Of a stretch of 6,599 bases of DNA, positions 6,563-6,599 are shown in pieces. The stretch covers positions 1-6,599 of the forward strand of contig JAITSD010000027.1 in NCBI GenBank assembly GCA_031288055.1, in the 5' to 3' direction. Below the pieces are notes generated by a model that made no database searches, had not been told where the DNA came from, and saw nothing but the letters and a program-made list of their open reading frames with translations. The DNA comes from Candidatus Opitulatrix roisinitermitis (GTDB lineage: Bacteria > Actinomycetota > Actinomycetes > Actinomycetales > Bifidobacteriaceae). The position numbers and the translations under genes are program-made. Position 1 is the first letter of the stretch, and each line of letters opens with the position of its first letter.

Positions 6563-6599
6563 ATCGTCTCTAATGAGCGAAGTGACCAAATAACACTGT
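6563..6599 (+). repeat. Array unit 3, cut by the window edge
   Basis: The first 37 bases of a third unit are identical to units 1 and 2. The window ends exactly one base before its variable segment would begin (predicted 6600-6608), so its content is unseen. Confidence 0.93.

Larger units (their letters stand above)
6304..6599 (+). ncRNA. Putative structured non-coding RNA array transcript, partial
   Basis: The array is proposed to be transcribed rightward from the promoter just upstream. Each unit can fold into three successive stem-loops. The first is closed by ATCGTCT (6307-6313) with AGACGAT (6357-6363), then, past a CTAATG bulge, by AGCG (6320-6323) with CGCT (6353-6356). Inside it sit a small AGTG/CACT hairpin (6325-6328, 6338-6341) and the variable nine bases 6344-6352. 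The second is ATATT/AATAT (6377-6381, 6389-6393). The third pairs 6395-6403 with 6417-6425, nine pairs with three G-U. The same pairings exist in copy 2. Whether the RNA is cut into 128-nt units is unknown. I recognise no family; the strand rests on the promoter. Confidence 0.55.
6307..6599 (+). repeat. Tandem direct-repeat array, 128-bp unit, continuing past the window
   Basis: The same unit starts at 6307, 6435 and 6563, a period of exactly 128 bp with no spacer between units. Copies 1 and 2 are full length; the first 37 bases of copy 3 are present and identical to the others. Outside one 9-bp segment, copies 1 and 2 differ at only two of 119 positions (A6407 versus T6535, T6432 versus C6560). 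The ten bases before the first unit (6297-6306) look like a decayed unit end, matching 6 of 10 with only C/T differences. There is no open reading frame of useful length in the array. The downstream end is not visible. Confidence 0.97.

Noticed and set aside
6307..6599. CRISPR array (repeat start GTTTGAGAG resembles type II repeats)
   Set aside because: The variable part is only 9 bp and the conserved part 119 bp, the reverse of CRISPR proportions; no 20-40 bp spacers exist.
6307..6599. TIGR-type guide array, which as I recall also uses very short spacers
   Set aside because: Only one variable segment is seen per unit, the 128-bp unit is far longer than I recall for such arrays, and no convincing box C/D pair flanks it (a lone CTGA at 6386-6389). 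Worth comparing, not claiming.
6307..6599. Type III toxin-antitoxin RNA repeats
   Set aside because: Those repeats are near-identical and much shorter, without a variable window; no toxin gene is visible, though one could lie downstream.

Overview
The window looks like an AT-rich bacterial chromosome (G+C about one third or less, judged by eye on several lines) that uses the standard genetic code. All complete genes end in TAA, and almost none of the start codons has a convincing Shine-Dalgarno sequence. The MacB-type transporter resembles actinobacterial and candidate-phylum proteins, and the small secreted protein carries a tail-fibre-like PVAKGGT segment. Together these suggest a reduced-genome Patescibacteria/CPR organism, possibly a Saccharibacteria relative. 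This placement is inference and weak.

Layout: positions 1-640 hold the N-terminal 213 codons of a secreted protein on the minus strand, running off the left edge. A 152-bp AT-rich divergent region (641-792) separates it from a plus-strand pair: a MacB/LolD-type ABC ATPase (793-1506) and its 913-residue two-FtsX-domain permease (1533-4274). After a 73-bp gap comes a type II restriction-modification pair: a C5-cytosine methyltransferase (4348-5412) followed, with a one-base TAATG overlap, by an Eco47II-family endonuclease (5412-6215). Family resemblance suggests recognition of GGNCC.

The most unusual part is the right end. From 6307 to the window edge lies a direct-repeat array with a period of exactly 128 bp (two full copies, and 37 bp of a third). 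The two full copies match at 117 of 119 positions outside one 9-bp segment, but at only 3 of 9 positions inside it. A conserved two-part inverted repeat brackets that segment, so in RNA it would be displayed in a closed loop; two further stem-loops follow in each unit. A good sigma70-like promoter (TTGTAA, 18-bp spacer, TATAAT) would start transcription at about 6304, essentially at the first unit. The simplest reading is a transcribed tandem array of structured RNAs, each with its own short variable guide-like or barcode-like segment, next to a restriction-modification system. I do not recognise it as CRISPR, an integron, a type III antitoxin or another named array. Its remaining units and any protein partner lie beyond the window.
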